Counted from the stretch's first letter, positions 7,782-17,462 are shown. The stretch: DNA of 53,233 bases from CAYJLC01 sp044426345 (GCA_044426345.1 JAWXUP010000011.1:1-53233), one strand, 5' to 3'. The notes: generated by a model not told the origin, from the letters alone. Program-made: numbers and translations.

Positions 7782-9512
7782 TTAAACACTCCTTGATTTT
7801 CGCTTTAGTTCCATAATTAATTCTAAATCGTTTGTTCTATACGCATATTGTTCGTTTATTTTATCCACACAATTTTTAAGTGCTTCCTCCCTGTTGACCA
7901 TAGTTTGAGGTCTATTAATAATTTTCGTGAGGTGACTTATCTCATTTGCTTCAAAATCTTGCGCAAGATACGATATATTAATTTGCTTGCCTTCTTCGTA
8001 CAATTTTTTTGCTAAAATTAACACATTTCTAAAAAAGTCGACAGAAAGCCTATTTTCTCTTATATCTATTTTATCAAGTAAACTGCAATCTGTAAAGAGC
8101 AAAGACAAAATTTCTTCCTCTGCACGTGCACTTTTTACATCTTCGTAATGAATTTCACGATTTTTTGGTCTAACTAGCCCAACCGGAGACATAGTTTCAC
8201 GCTTTTCTTTGGCTTTTTTATTTTTCATTGCAGTCGAAATATATTTTTTAAATTCCAATTTTATAGCATCTTTTGAAATTCCTGTTGCCAATCCAGCTTT
8301 ATTTATAAAAATATCACGTTCAATTTCACTATAAAGCGAGGCTATCATTTTAATCAACTCTTTTATGCAATCAATTTTTTGCGAGTCATCTTCAAGATTA
8401 TATTTTGCAACAATTTTATCAAATTTATACTGAGTATCATTTTCTGACTTTTCAATTAAATTTTCAAAACTGTCACTACCGAATTTTTTGATAAACTCAT
8501 CTGGGTCTTTTGCATTTTGCATTTGCAACACTTTAATATTTAGTCCAACTTTTTTCAATATATCAATAGCACGATTTGACGCAGCTTGTCCTGCATTATC
8601 AGAATCATAAGCAATAACTACATCTTTCGTGTAACGTAAAAGTAATCTTGCTTGACCGTCTGTGAGTGACGTTCCTAGTGATGCAACAGCACAATCAAAT
8701 CCTGCCATATGCAGTGCGATAACGTCCATATAACCTTCTGCCAGTATTATATATCCTTTTTTACTTTTTCTAGCTAAATTCAGCGCAAAAAGGTTCATAC
8801 TCTTATTAAAAACTAATGTTTCAGGTGAATTTAGATATTTCGGCATAGAATCGTCGATTACACGCCCACCAAAGGCTATTACATTGCCTCGAACATCTAT
8901 TATAGGAAAGATTACCCTTGCACGAAATCTATCGTATACGCCACCTTTTTCACTCCTAGAGGCAAGTCCAGCACGAATTACCTGTTCTTTAGTATATCCA
9001 TCTTTCACGAGATAATCTAAAAGTTCGTTAAAAGAATTATTTGCATATCCAATACCGAACGTTGTTGCAATTTTTTTGGTAATTTTTCTATCCGTGAGAT
9101 AATTTCTAATGTTTTGATTTTTGTCTTGCATTAAATTATCATAGAAAAATCTAGCTGCTTTTTTATTTATTTCAAGAATTGTTTCACGTTCACGAGAATT
9201 ATCTTGTCTAGCGTTTCCGGTTTCAACGACTTCCATATTATACATCTTTGCTAAAAATCTAATAGCATCGACATATGTAAGTCCTTCAATTTTCATTATA
9301 AAAGAAAGTGCTCCACCACCTTCCGAGCAACCGAAACAATGGAAAATTTGCTTATCTGCTGACACCGAAAAAGAAGGTGTTTTCTCGCCATGAAAAGGGC
9401 AAAGTCCCCAATAATTCGAGCCACTTTTTTTCAGTGTAACATAATTTTGCACAACCTCAACAATGTCAGCTCTCGCTACAAGTTCTTCGATAAATCTTTG
9501 TTCTATCGCCAT
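7782..9512 (-). CDS. dnaG: DNA primase DnaG
   Basis: Primase (576 residues) that makes RNA primers at the replication fork. The CHC2 zinc finger has C38, H41, C59 and C62 (CPFHGEKTPSF, FHCFGC). The Toprim domain shows LAEGYMDVIAL, SLGTSLT and VVIAYDSDNAG with the metal-binding acidic residues. The C-terminal helicase-binding region is shorter and less conserved. ATG at 9512 is preceded by AAGGAGG. In related Clostridia dgt lies directly upstream of dnaG. Here a 660-bp repeat-filled gap separates them. Confidence 0.97.
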   Translation of the reverse strand: MAIEQRFIEELVARADIVEVVQNYVTLKKSGSNYWGLCPFHGEKTPSFSVSADKQIFHCFGCSEGGGALSFIMKIEGLTYVDAIRFLAKMYNMEVVETGNARQDNSRERETILEINKKAARFFYDNLMQDKNQNIRNYLTDRKITKKIATTFGIGYANNSFNELLDYLVKDGYTKEQVIRAGLASRSEKGGVYDRFRARVIFPIIDVRGNVIAFGGRVIDDSMPKYLNSPETLVFNKSMNLFALNLARKSKKGYIILAEGYMDVIALHMAGFDCAVASLGTSLTDGQARLLLRYTKDVVIAYDSDNAGQAASNRAIDILKKVGLNIKVLQMQNAKDPDEFIKKFGSDSFENLIEKSENDTQYKFDKIVAKYNLEDDSQKIDCIKELIKMIASLYSEIERDIFINKAGLATGISKDAIKLEFKKYISTAMKNKKAKEKRETMSPVGLVRPKNREIHYEDVKSARAEEEILSLLFTDCSLLDKIDIRENRLSVDFFRNVLILAKKLYEEGKQINISYLAQDFEANEISHLTKIINRPQTMVNREEALKNCVDKINEQYAYRTNDLELIMELKRKSRSV

Positions 9513-9540
9513 TTTCAGTCCTCCTTTTGTGTATATTTTC

Positions 9541-9780
9541 TGTGGAAACGGTTGGGCGTGGAAACCCGTCCGTACAAATTATAAATCATTATAAAAACAC
9601 CGAATTTCGTAGGGACGGATTTCCATATCCGTCCGTCATATTAAGTGCAACGATTTAATATTTGTGCTATTTTTTTGCGTGGCACGGTACGTCGAGGGCG
9701 TCGTACCCTACATTTTTGCGTAAAATAATTCAAATTTCATTGTATATTTTGTAGGGGCGACCTGTGGTCGCCTGTTATTT
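9541..9780 (+). repeat. R1 palindromic repeats, cluster of about four units
   Basis: Units include CGTAGGGACGGATTTCCATA continuing into TCCGTCCG (about 9608-9636), GGCACGGTACGTCGAGGGCG continuing into TCGTACCCTAC (about 9680-9711), and GTAGGGGCGACCTGTGGTCG (9751-9770). They share outer edges and differ in core. No gene is seen here. Confidence 0.7.
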
Positions 9781-9866
9781 ACCAATACACCTAACTAAAA
9801 CATATAGGTGCAAATTCTATAAACGGTGCGATGATTTTTGTGCTATTATCTTTTATTTGCGTGCAA

Positions 9867-9971
9867 ACTCCCTCCGTCAAAATCAAAGATTTTGCCACCT
9901 CCCTCGAAGAGGGAGGCTTTTTCCTTTGGCTCCCTGTCGAGGGAGCTGTCGTCGCAACGACTGAGGGAGCT
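9867..9971 (-). repeat. R2 palindromic repeat, inverted copy
   Basis: Same unit as 6278-6382 in the opposite orientation: it opens ACTCCCTCCGTC, contains AAAATCAAAGATTTT, and closes GACTGAGGGAGCTT. Confidence 0.75.
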
Positions 9972-9987
9972 TGCACAGTTTCTTTAT

Positions 9988-10131
9988 TATACGTCACGTG
10001 CGAATTATATGGCACGGACGAATCATATATCACGGACGAATTATACGTCACGGACGAATTATACGTCACGGACGAATTATACGTCACGGACAAATTATAC
10101 GTCACGGGCAAATTATACGTCACGGGCGAAC
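9988..10131 (+). repeat. 18-bp tandem repeat, eight units
   Basis: Eight head-to-tail copies of a unit close to TATACGTCACGGACGAAT, the central ones identical and the outer ones diverged. The last unit merges into an R1 palindrome (CACGGGCGAACACTGTTCGC, then CCCTAC). The period is a multiple of three, so long open frames appear on both strands, but they have no start context or family resemblance. Confidence 0.9.
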
Positions 10132-10175
10132 ACTGTTCGCCCCTACAAGGTTCATTGGTTTTTTTCGGTGATTTT

Positions 10176-11096
10176 TTATCTCACTGCAAACCCACGTGGC
10201 ACAAAAAGTTCCTCAAACATATTTATAGCGTATCTATCAGTCATACCGGCGATATGGTCGCAGACATTTCTTTCGATATTTTCATCTACATATTCTTTTG
10301 GAATTTTATCTGGGTTTTTCATATAATATTCAAAAAGCATATTCAAAACATTTTTTACACGATGTTCTTCTGCACGCACGGTGTCCGATTTATACACATT
10401 TTGAAACATAAACGCACGTAGATTTAGCATAGCCTTTAAAATTTCTTCGTCTAAACCGATTTTCTTGTTATTATTATAATACTTTATCATCTCCATAACA
10501 AGTGTATTTATTCTCAAACTATGCGTTTTACCCAGAATTTCTAGGCTTTCACGTGGTAAATCTTCAATTTTAAGCACATTAGCACGAATTGCATCGTCGA
10601 TATCGTGATTTACATACGCAATTCTGTCAGCGATATTTACAATTTGACCTTCAAGTGTTTCTGCTACAAGTCCACCCTTATGTTTTAAGATACCATCACG
10701 AGTTGCATAGCATAAATTCAGACCTTTGCCATCATTCTCAAGCTTTGTTACAACACGCAAACTCTGCTCATTATGACGAAATCTAAACGAGCAAATTTCG
10801 TTTAAAACATCTTCTCCACAATGCCCAAACGGAGTATGACCCAAATCGTGTCCTAATGCGATAGCCTCAGTTAAATCCTCATTCAAACCACAAGCGCGAG
10901 TAATAGTTCTTGCAATTTGCGAAACTTCTAACGTGTGAGTTAACCTCGTTCTGTAGTGGTCACCTTTAGGCGCAATAAAAACCTGCGTTTTGTGGGTAAG
11001 ACGTCTAAATGCTTTTGAATGTATAATTCTATCACGATCGCGTTGGAAATCATTTCTAACATCGCAATCTTCAATTGGAAATTCACGTTTTGTCAT
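10176..11096 (-). CDS. dgt: dGTP triphosphohydrolase-like HD-domain protein
   Basis: A 306-residue HD-superfamily phosphohydrolase of the Dgt type, expected to remove triphosphate from dGTP or other dNTPs. The metal-binding HD pattern is complete: HTLEVSQIAR, ALGHDLGHTPFGH, and the later Asp in NIADRIAYVNHDIDDAI. KAFRRLTHKTQVF is the family start signature. ATG at 11096 is chosen over TTG at 11120 because AAGGAG lies 7 bp upstream. It sits 16 bp after the yigZ-like stop, and both are on the minus strand upstream of dnaG. The C-terminus ends at the usual ELFVP, abutting repeat DNA. Confidence 0.92.
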   Translation of the reverse strand: MTKREFPIEDCDVRNDFQRDRDRIIHSKAFRRLTHKTQVFIAPKGDHYRTRLTHTLEVSQIARTITRACGLNEDLTEAIALGHDLGHTPFGHCGEDVLNEICSFRFRHNEQSLRVVTKLENDGKGLNLCYATRDGILKHKGGLVAETLEGQIVNIADRIAYVNHDIDDAIRANVLKIEDLPRESLEILGKTHSLRINTLVMEMIKYYNNNKKIGLDEEILKAMLNLRAFMFQNVYKSDTVRAEEHRVKNVLNMLFEYYMKNPDKIPKEYVDENIERNVCDHIAGMTDRYAINMFEELFVPRGFAVR

Positions 11097-11112
11097 ACTT
11101 ACGCTCCTTAAA

Positions 11113-11748
11113 CTAGTCAAAATCTATTTGCTTACCACGATATGTTTCATCAATTTTAGTCGGTTTTATCGTCCCAGATGAAATTTCTGTAATTTTTTGC
11201 TCTAAAGCATCATATTCTTCTGCCAAAACAGATAAATTTATCGTTATTTTATCAGTATACTCTATTTCACCCATAAAAATTGTGAAGTCTTCAAAGTTTT
11301 TTTGCAAAATATCGTACATCGCATATTCGCAAGCGATAGAAATATCATAAAACGGTAACATTTGTGCGATACCAGCGTTAACTAAAGCTTTTTTCGCAGT
11401 TTGATTATAGGCACGAACCAATCCACCAGTTCCGAGTAATGTACCACCAAAATAACGTGTAACAACGCATAAAACATTGGTAACATTCTCGTGACGTAGC
11501 ACCTCTAAAATCGGCATACCAGCTGTTCCTTGAGGTTCGCCATCATCTGAAAAGCGTTCGATGTTTTCTGATTTCACGATATAAGCAAAGCAATTATGTA
11601 CAGCACCTGGATTATCTTTACGAATTTTTGCAAGATGCTCTTTTGCCTCAGTTTCGCTTTCTATTTTTATGATTTTCCCGATGAATTTCGACTTTTTCTC
11701 GATAATTATATCTTCACCATCGGTAAATGGTACTAAAAATTCATTCAT
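11113..11748 (-). CDS. YigZ/IMPACT family protein
   Basis: A 211-residue cytoplasmic protein. The N-terminal UPF0029 (IMPACT) domain shows KKSKFIGKI, HNCFAYIV, DDGEPQGTAGMPIL and VTRYFGGTLLGTGGLVRAY, which are the family hallmarks. A smaller C-terminal DUF1949 domain follows. IMPACT proteins are linked to translation control in eukaryotes; the bacterial function is not settled. ATG at 11748 has AGAGGAAA upstream. It is likely co-transcribed with dgt. Confidence 0.9.
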   Translation of the reverse strand: MNEFLVPFTDGEDIIIEKKSKFIGKIIKIESETEAKEHLAKIRKDNPGAVHNCFAYIVKSENIERFSDDGEPQGTAGMPILEVLRHENVTNVLCVVTRYFGGTLLGTGGLVRAYNQTAKKALVNAGIAQMLPFYDISIACEYAMYDILQKNFEDFTIFMGEIEYTDKITINLSVLAEEYDALEQKITEISSGTIKPTKIDETYRGKQIDFD

Positions 11749-11814
11749 TTTGATTTCCTCTTTTCGTGGGTTTTAGGTTGGTGTAATATGGTTTTAGCGT
11801 GTGCATTTTTTTAT

Positions 11815-12050
11815 CGTGGCACGGTGGGAGCAAGCCCCCACCCTACGTTTTGCCATTTATTATTATATGGTGGTGGTTTATTATTTGGTGATGGTTTATT
11901 ATTTGGTGGTTATTATTGGGTGGTGGTTTATTATTTGGCGGCACGGTGGGAGCAAGCCCCCACCCTACGTTTTGCCATTTATTATTATATGGTGGTGTTT
12001 TATTATTTGGTGGAACGGTACGTCGAGGACGCCGTACCCTACTGGTGCGT
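11815..12050 (+). repeat. R1 palindromes with a 122-bp-period direct duplication
   Basis: The segment CACGGTGGGAGCAAGCCCCC with following ACCCTACG and TTTGCCATTTATTATTATAT occurs at about 11819-11875 and again at 11941-11997. Between them is a TGGTGGTTTATTATTTGG slippage-type repeat. A third R1 unit with a different core (CGGTACGTCGAGGACGCCGT) lies at about 12016-12035. No gene is supported. Confidence 0.8.
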
Positions 12051-12073
12051 TATTTTCCCTTGGCTCCTTCTTA

Positions 12074-12180
12074 GAGGGAGCTGTCATCGCAATGACTGAG
12101 GGAGCTTACGTCGCAATAACCGAGGGAGCTTACGTCGCAATAACCGAGGGAGCTGTCATCGCAATGACTGAGGGAGCTTA
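12074..12180 (+). repeat. 24-bp tandem repeat derived from an R2 edge
   Basis: Four full units plus a partial one alternate between GAGGGAGCTGTCATCGCAAT(GACT) and GAGGGAGCTTACGTCGCAAT(AACC). Each is the R2 end sequence, so this looks like local expansion of one R2 arm. Confidence 0.8.
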
Positions 12181-12207
12181 CGCACAATAAAACACATACA
12201 AATTTAT

Positions 12208-12242
12208 TATACCACACGGACGAACACAGTTCGCCCCTACAG
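12208..12242 (+). repeat. R1 palindromic unit beside hflX
   Basis: A unit with core CGAACACAGTTCG flanked by CACGGA and CCCCTACAG. On the minus strand it follows the hflX stop and is next to a T-rich stretch, so it could also serve as a weak terminator. Confidence 0.6.
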
Positions 12243-12253
12243 TGTTTTATTTT

Positions 12254-13501
12254 TTACACAATATACTGCTCAATTTTACCAAACGTTGCATCATCACATA
12301 TAACGTCTACAACAGTGCCTACTTCGTTATAATCTAAAATTTCTACTTTTGATGTTTTATACAAATTATCTATCACATTTCCTTCACAATATGGAACTAC
12401 AATAGTTATATGATGTTGGCCCTTGCCTAGAGTTTTTTCTATAATCTGTAAAAGTTCAGTTATGCCCGTGCCGTCTTTTGCCGAAATAAATACATAATTA
12501 TCTAAACCTTCTGGCACAAAGTCACCCTCGCATAAATCAACTTTATTAAACACTGTTATAGTTTTTATATCATCTGCACCAAGCTGTTTTATAACGTCGG
12601 TTACAGTATCCATATGCTCTATATATTCAGGGTTTGAGGCATCAACAACATGCAATAGAATATCTGCATAAGATAATTCTTCTAATGTCGCACGAAACGC
12701 ATTTACAAGGTGGTGAGGTAGCTTTCTAATAAATCCAACGGTATCAGACAAAAATATTTCTAAGGTGTCCGAAACACGCATTTTACGAGTTGTTGTATCA
12801 AGCGTATCAAACAATCTATTATTTGCGTGAATACCAGCATCTGTTAATAGATTTAAAAGAGTTGATTTCCCTGCATTAGTATAACCCACGATAGATACTA
12901 GTGGTAGCTCGGATTTTGTACGACTTCTACGCATAGTTTCACGCACAAAAGTTATCTCTTTTAAGTCCGATTCCAACTTTTCTATACGGCGACGAATGTG
13001 TCGTCTATCCGATTCTAACTTGCTCTCCCCTGGCCCTCTTGTACCAATTCCACCACCAAGTCGAGACATAGACTTGCCAAGACCCAAAAGACGTGGTAGA
13101 ATATACTTATACTGGGCTAGTTCAACTTGTAGTTTACCTTCAAGACTAACCGCCCTTTTCGCAAAAATATCCAAAATTAGGTTGCTTCTATCTAGAATAA
13201 CAAAGCCTGTGATATCCTCAAGGTTTCTTATTTGAGATGGTGATAGTTCATTGTCAAATATTATAAGTTCGGCTTCGTGTTCTGCACATATAGCCATAAT
13301 CTCTTGTAATTTACCCTCTCCGATAAATGTTTTAGTATTAGGAGTTGGAAGATTTTGCAAAACTTTACAAACACACTCGCCACCAGCGGTTTCAAGTAAT
13401 GCCTCTAGTTCGTCAAGTGTTTCATATGTTGAGTTTTGTGATGTGTCAAATATTCTTGTGTTAAGCCCGACAAGTACGGCTTTCTCGATTTTTTGTTCCA
13501 T
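12254..13501 (-). CDS. hflX: GTPase HflX
   Basis: A 415-residue ribosome-associated GTPase implicated in rescuing or splitting stalled ribosomes. The N-terminal HflX domain includes IFDNELSPSQIRNLE and the glycine-rich LGGGIGTRGPGESKLE linker. The G domain carries G1 VGYTNAGKST, G3 SDTVGFIRKLP, G4 FNKVDL and G5 FISAKDG. ATG at 13501 is preceded by AGGAGG. A promoter is suggested on the minus strand by TATAAT (13533-13538) with TAGACT 17 bp further upstream. It is divergent from the two-component operon at 13625. Confidence 0.96.
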   Translation of the reverse strand: MEQKIEKAVLVGLNTRIFDTSQNSTYETLDELEALLETAGGECVCKVLQNLPTPNTKTFIGEGKLQEIMAICAEHEAELIIFDNELSPSQIRNLEDITGFVILDRSNLILDIFAKRAVSLEGKLQVELAQYKYILPRLLGLGKSMSRLGGGIGTRGPGESKLESDRRHIRRRIEKLESDLKEITFVRETMRRSRTKSELPLVSIVGYTNAGKSTLLNLLTDAGIHANNRLFDTLDTTTRKMRVSDTLEIFLSDTVGFIRKLPHHLVNAFRATLEELSYADILLHVVDASNPEYIEHMDTVTDVIKQLGADDIKTITVFNKVDLCEGDFVPEGLDNYVFISAKDGTGITELLQIIEKTLGKGQHHITIVVPYCEGNVIDNLYKTSKVEILDYNEVGTVVDVICDDATFGKIEQYIV

Positions 13502-13624
13502 AAAATCCTCCTAGATTAAATCTCTTATTTATATTATACTAGATTTTTAGCCTAAAGTCTATCATAGCAAGTATTTTTTACGAAAAATTAAAAATTAAAA
13601 TAAAAAAGAAAAGGAAGTGTCTTT

Positions 13625-14296
13625 ATGAAAATTCTAATCGTTGAAGATGACGCAAACATCAGAGAGTTATTACAGCTTTACTTACAAAGAGAAGGATACG
13701 AAACAATTTTAGCAGAAAACGGTATCCTAGGAATGTCTGCATTCAAACGCGAAAAACCAGATATGGTTTTACTTGACGTTATGATGCCAATTATGGACGG
13801 TTGGCAAGTTTGTCGCGAAATCAGAACAACTAGCCAAGTGCCAATCATTATGCTTACTGCAAAAGGCGAAGTTTTCGACAAAGTTACGGGCTTAGAATTA
13901 GGCGCTGATGACTATATCGTTAAACCTCTTGATATGCGTGAAGTTGTAGCGCGTATCCGTGCAATTTTCCGTCGTTTAGCTCCAGAAGGAACTGATAAAA
14001 TTACTTTTGAAAATCTTATCATCGACAAAACATCTTACGAAATCACAATCGCAGGCAAAAGAACAGATATGCCACCTAAAGAAATCGAGCTTTTACACTG
14101 TCTTGCATCATCACCAAATAAAGTATTTACAAGAACTCAACTTCTAGACGCAGTTTGGGGATTTGACTACTTTGGCGATACAAGAACTGTTGACGTTCAC
14201 ATCAAAAGACTTCGTGAAAAACTTGAAAACGTATCAGATAAATGGGAACTTAAAACAGTTTGGGGCGTAGGATATAAATTTGAATTTAAGGACTAA
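13625..14296 (+). CDS. OmpR-family response regulator
   Basis: A 223-residue two-component regulator. The receiver has the acidic pair E7-D8-D9, phospho-acceptor D51 (LLDVMMP), T78 and K100 (IVKPLD), so it is phosphorylation-competent. The C-terminal winged-helix DNA-binding domain includes FTRTQLLDAVWGFDYFGDTR and VDVHIKRLREKL. The gene is followed after 5 bp by its kinase and then by an HtrA protease, so the system probably responds to envelope stress. AAGGAAG precedes the ATG. Confidence 0.94.
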   Translation: MKILIVEDDANIRELLQLYLQREGYETILAENGILGMSAFKREKPDMVLLDVMMPIMDGWQVCREIRTTSQVPIIMLTAKGEVFDKVTGLELGADDYIVKPLDMREVVARIRAIFRRLAPEGTDKITFENLIIDKTSYEITIAGKRTDMPPKEIELLHCLASSPNKVFTRTQLLDAVWGFDYFGDTRTVDVHIKRLREKLENVSDKWELKTVWGVGYKFEFKD

Positions 14297-14301
14297 TTTC
14301 A

Positions 14302-15819
14302 ATGAAAAAATTCTCATTGCGTAAATTATTTTCAATTAATTTAAAAGATATTTTTTCTGGTTTATTTAACACAAAAAGTTATTTTACAAAAAATTACGTG
14401 TCTTATATGATTTTAATTTTAGGGAGTTTCTTTCTTACTGGTATAATTTTTATAACTCAAATAGGCGTTTATTCTCTCGAGGAAAAAAACGCCTCGCTCT
14501 CTTATTCAGTTGAGCGAGCAAAAGACCTTACAGAAATTATTCACAGTACGGAAGTTTCAAGGTATTCTACAATAACACAACTTTATTCTGTAAATATGAT
14601 GCAAATTGCTGAAGAGGCTGCCTCTACGCTTTTGGTTTGCGATTTAGAAGGTAATATTACTTTTTATTATGACCCAAACAATCCCGATGTTCAAAAAAAT
14701 ACTATAGATAAATTTATTGTCACTCAAACACTCTACACAAGTTCATACTCTGAAATCGGAGATTTATATGGTTTTTTCGACGAGATGACCTATATAAACA
14801 CGGCTATTGCTTATGATTCTAGTAATACGCCAGAATCGGTTATTTTAATCGGTATGCCTTCGAAATCCATCGTTACTTTAGTAGTTGATTTGACTCAGAT
14901 ATTTTTGATTATTCTAGCGATTATGTTCGTGCTAATTTTAATCGTAACATATTTCATTACTTCAAAAATAACTCTTCCTCTTAAAAATATAGCAGAGGCA
15001 TCACTTCAATTTGCAAAGGGCGATTTTAGCTTTAGAGTTCCTGAAAACAACGATTGTATCGAGATTGATGATTTATCAAAAAGTATTAATAATTTAGCAT
15101 CAGAGCTTGCTGTTGCAGAGCGAAACCGTACAACCTTTATCGAAAATGTGTCACACGAATTAAAAACGCCTATGACTAGCATAGGTGGGTTTGTTGACGG
15201 CATTTTAGATGGAACTATTCCACCCGAAAAACAAAATTACTACTTGCAAATAATCTCAGATGAAGTAAAAAGGCTTTCAAGACTAACCGTTAGAATGCTA
15301 CAAACTTCAAAGGTTCACGATGAAAACTTTACTATAAATATTGCACCATTTAATTTTACCGAAATTATTAGCAGAATTATTATTTCTTTTGAAACCAAAA
15401 TACTTGCAAAAAACCTTGATATTCAGGTTAATTTTCCTGATGAAGACGTCATTGCAATGGGCGACCGTGATAATATTTATCAAGTTGTGTATAATTTGGT
15501 TGATAACGCAGTAAAATTTACTAAACCTGGTCAACTTTTAAGTATTACGGTTGATGTTACAAATGGAGTTGCAGATTTTGTTATAGCAAATATGGGAGAT
15601 ACAATTTCCGAAGAAAAATTGCTTAATATTTTCAATAGATTTTATAAAGTTGACTCATCGAGAAGTGAGGATACAACAGGTGCTGGACTTGGTCTTTATC
15701 TTGTTAAAAAAATCGTTATGTTGCACGGTGATGAAATAAAAGTTACTTCGGTTGACGGACTTACAACGTTCAGCTTTGCGTTAGCTTTGCACAAAAATCA
15801 AAAATTATCACACAGATAG
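14302..15819 (+). CDS. Membrane sensor histidine kinase with HAMP domain
   Basis: A 505-residue sensor kinase partnered with the regulator 5 bp upstream. Membrane helices are at about residues 33-55 and 197-219, bracketing a roughly 140-residue extracytoplasmic sensor. HAMP spans about 220-272. The phospho-accepting H285 is in NVSHELKTPMTSIGG. The ATPase domain has N box (VYNLVDNAVKFT), G1 (FVIANMGD), F box (FNRFYKVDSSRS) and G2 (TGAGLGLYLVKKI). All motifs are intact. No PAS domain is visible, unlike WalK. Confidence 0.94.
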   Translation: MKKFSLRKLFSINLKDIFSGLFNTKSYFTKNYVSYMILILGSFFLTGIIFITQIGVYSLEEKNASLSYSVERAKDLTEIIHSTEVSRYSTITQLYSVNMMQIAEEAASTLLVCDLEGNITFYYDPNNPDVQKNTIDKFIVTQTLYTSSYSEIGDLYGFFDEMTYINTAIAYDSSNTPESVILIGMPSKSIVTLVVDLTQIFLIILAIMFVLILIVTYFITSKITLPLKNIAEASLQFAKGDFSFRVPENNDCIEIDDLSKSINNLASELAVAERNRTTFIENVSHELKTPMTSIGGFVDGILDGTIPPEKQNYYLQIISDEVKRLSRLTVRMLQTSKVHDENFTINIAPFNFTEIISRIIISFETKILAKNLDIQVNFPDEDVIAMGDRDNIYQVVYNLVDNAVKFTKPGQLLSITVDVTNGVADFVIANMGDTISEEKLLNIFNRFYKVDSSRSEDTTGAGLGLYLVKKIVMLHGDEIKVTSVDGLTTFSFALALHKNQKLSHR

Positions 15820-15859
15820 ACTAAATTAATTTTTTATAATCGAAAAACGGAGGTTTTTT

Positions 15860-17410
15860 ATGGAAAAAGACGATATCTTTGAAAACAAAGAAAATACTAC
15901 TAGTGACACAGTTAGTGAGACAAATCAAGCCACTGACCAAGATGTTTCAGAACAAAAAAGCGAACGTGTTTTCGTTCGTCCACAGCGTACAGAAGTGACT
16001 CGCACACCGTCTTATGTTTCTCACGAAAATGTTGCACCACAGGAAAATTCGACTTCGTCTATTATTTCTATGTGTAACGACTTGAAAGATGAGCAAATAA
16101 ACGAGGAAACTATTGATGCTATGCCTCCAACTGTAGAAAAGAAATCAAGAGGCAAAATCATACTAATTGCATCTATTGCTGCCGTACTTTTCATATCTAT
16201 AGCAACAACAACAGGGCTTTTAGCTAGCAAGTTATTATCACCTCCTCAAGATGTTGATACTACATTGTCGCAATCAACTGATTCATCTACTAGTGCATCT
16301 ACTATTCCATCAGACTCTGTAACTCTCGATATTGTAACAAATGTTGCAACCGACTCTTCTTTAGACACCGTTCAATCAGGCGATATTCTAACCGTGCCTC
16401 AAATTTATGAAAAAGTATCACCATCAACCGTAGGTATCCAAGCCGATACATTATCTGGTTCTACTGGTGTTGGTACTGGTATTATAATGAGCTCAGACGG
16501 ATATATCATTACAAATAATCACGTTATTGAAAATGCAGATATTTTAACTGTTGCTCTTTATGATGGTAGCCTTTATAATGCCGAAATAATCGGTGCTGAC
16601 GAAACAACCGACCTTGCTGTTATTAAAATCATTCCAGATTCTGAGCACCCTTTGGTCGTTGCAGAATTTGGTAATTCTGAAGCTTCTGTAGTTGGTGACC
16701 TTGCTATTACTATTGGTAATCCAGGTGGTTTAGAACTTCAAGGAACTCTTACAGGTGGCTATATTTCAGCCATAAATCGTGACATCGTAATTGATGATAG
16801 AGTTATGACATTAATTCAAACAGATGCCGCTATAAATCCTGGCAACTCTGGTGGTCCTCTAATTAATCAATACGGTCAAGTTATCGGTATTAATACTATT
16901 AAAATTTCTGCTGAAAGTTACGAAGGATTAGGCTTTGCAATTCCTATGAACGATGCAAAACCTATCATCGATGAGCTTATCGCTTTTGGATACGTAACAG
17001 GCAGACCTTCTATCGGTGTTAGTGGTTATGATATTTCAGCTGAACAAGCAGCATACAATGGTATACCTCAAGGACTTTTAGTTAAATCTGTAGATTCACG
17101 CTCAGATGCATATGCCAAAGGTCTTAAAGTAAATGACATTATCGTTGGTGTAAATGACGAAACTACTACTTGCGTTTCTGAAATCAACGCAGTTAAAGAA
17201 CAGTTTTCAGCTGGCGATTATATCACACTTAAAGTATATCGCAGTGGACAATATTTTGAAATCGAAATAATGCTTATGGACGAAGTTGATCTTCAATCAA
17301 CAACCGTAACCGAAGAAGTAACTCCTCAAGTTGATAATTATTCCGACTACTACGGTAGTTATGGAGATTACGGTGGAAACTTCTCTTTCAACTTCCCTTT
17401 CGGTAACTAA
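15860..17410 (+). CDS. HtrA/DegP-like serine protease with PDZ domain
   Basis: A membrane-anchored S1C protease (516 residues) for quality control of extracytoplasmic proteins. A roughly 95-residue charged cytoplasmic tail precedes one membrane helix (about 99-122), a Ser/Thr-rich linker, the trypsin-like domain, and a PDZ domain (about 385-475). The catalytic triad is H221 (TNNHVIENA), D251 (TTDLAVIKI) and S330 (NPGNSGGPL). The C-terminus is rich in Tyr, Gly and Phe (from about residue 492). GGAGG precedes ATG. It follows the kinase by 40 bp, so the two-component system likely controls it. The unusually long N-terminal cytoplasmic tail is a feature of Gram-positive homologues. Confidence 0.94.
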   Translation: MEKDDIFENKENTTSDTVSETNQATDQDVSEQKSERVFVRPQRTEVTRTPSYVSHENVAPQENSTSSIISMCNDLKDEQINEETIDAMPPTVEKKSRGKIILIASIAAVLFISIATTTGLLASKLLSPPQDVDTTLSQSTDSSTSASTIPSDSVTLDIVTNVATDSSLDTVQSGDILTVPQIYEKVSPSTVGIQADTLSGSTGVGTGIIMSSDGYIITNNHVIENADILTVALYDGSLYNAEIIGADETTDLAVIKIIPDSEHPLVVAEFGNSEASVVGDLAITIGNPGGLELQGTLTGGYISAINRDIVIDDRVMTLIQTDAAINPGNSGGPLINQYGQVIGINTIKISAESYEGLGFAIPMNDAKPIIDELIAFGYVTGRPSIGVSGYDISAEQAAYNGIPQGLLVKSVDSRSDAYAKGLKVNDIIVGVNDETTTCVSEINAVKEQFSAGDYITLKVYRSGQYFEIEIMLMDEVDLQSTTVTEEVTPQVDNYSDYYGSYGDYGGNFSFNFPFGN

Positions 17411-17419
17411 ATATATTTT

Positions 17420-17453
17420 CAGCACGGTTTTTATAGCCGTGCTGTTATTTTTT
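17420..17453 (+). terminator. Terminator after the HtrA-like gene
   Basis: Stem CAGCACGG / CCGTGCTG with a short T/A loop, followed by TTATTTTTT. Confidence 0.88.
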
Positions 17454-17462
17454 ATATGGCGA

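Noticed and set aside
9988..10131. Possible CRISPR array
   Set aside because: Units are head-to-tail 18-mers without spacers, and no cas genes are present.
9791..10421. Overlapping open frames on both strands with repeated TYNSSV- or VTDELY-type motifs
   Set aside because: They are produced by the 18-bp tandem array (period divisible by three), have no ribosome site, and run into the dgt gene.
11788..12190. Open frames with Tyr/Trp/Val-rich or ITEGAY-type repeats
   Set aside because: They arise from duplicated R1/R2 repeats and TGGTGGTTTATT slippage; no family similarity or ribosome site.
13625..15819. WalRK assignment for the first two-component system
   Set aside because: The kinase has no PAS domain, and yycH, yycI and yycJ are absent between the kinase and the HtrA gene, so only a general envelope-stress label is given.
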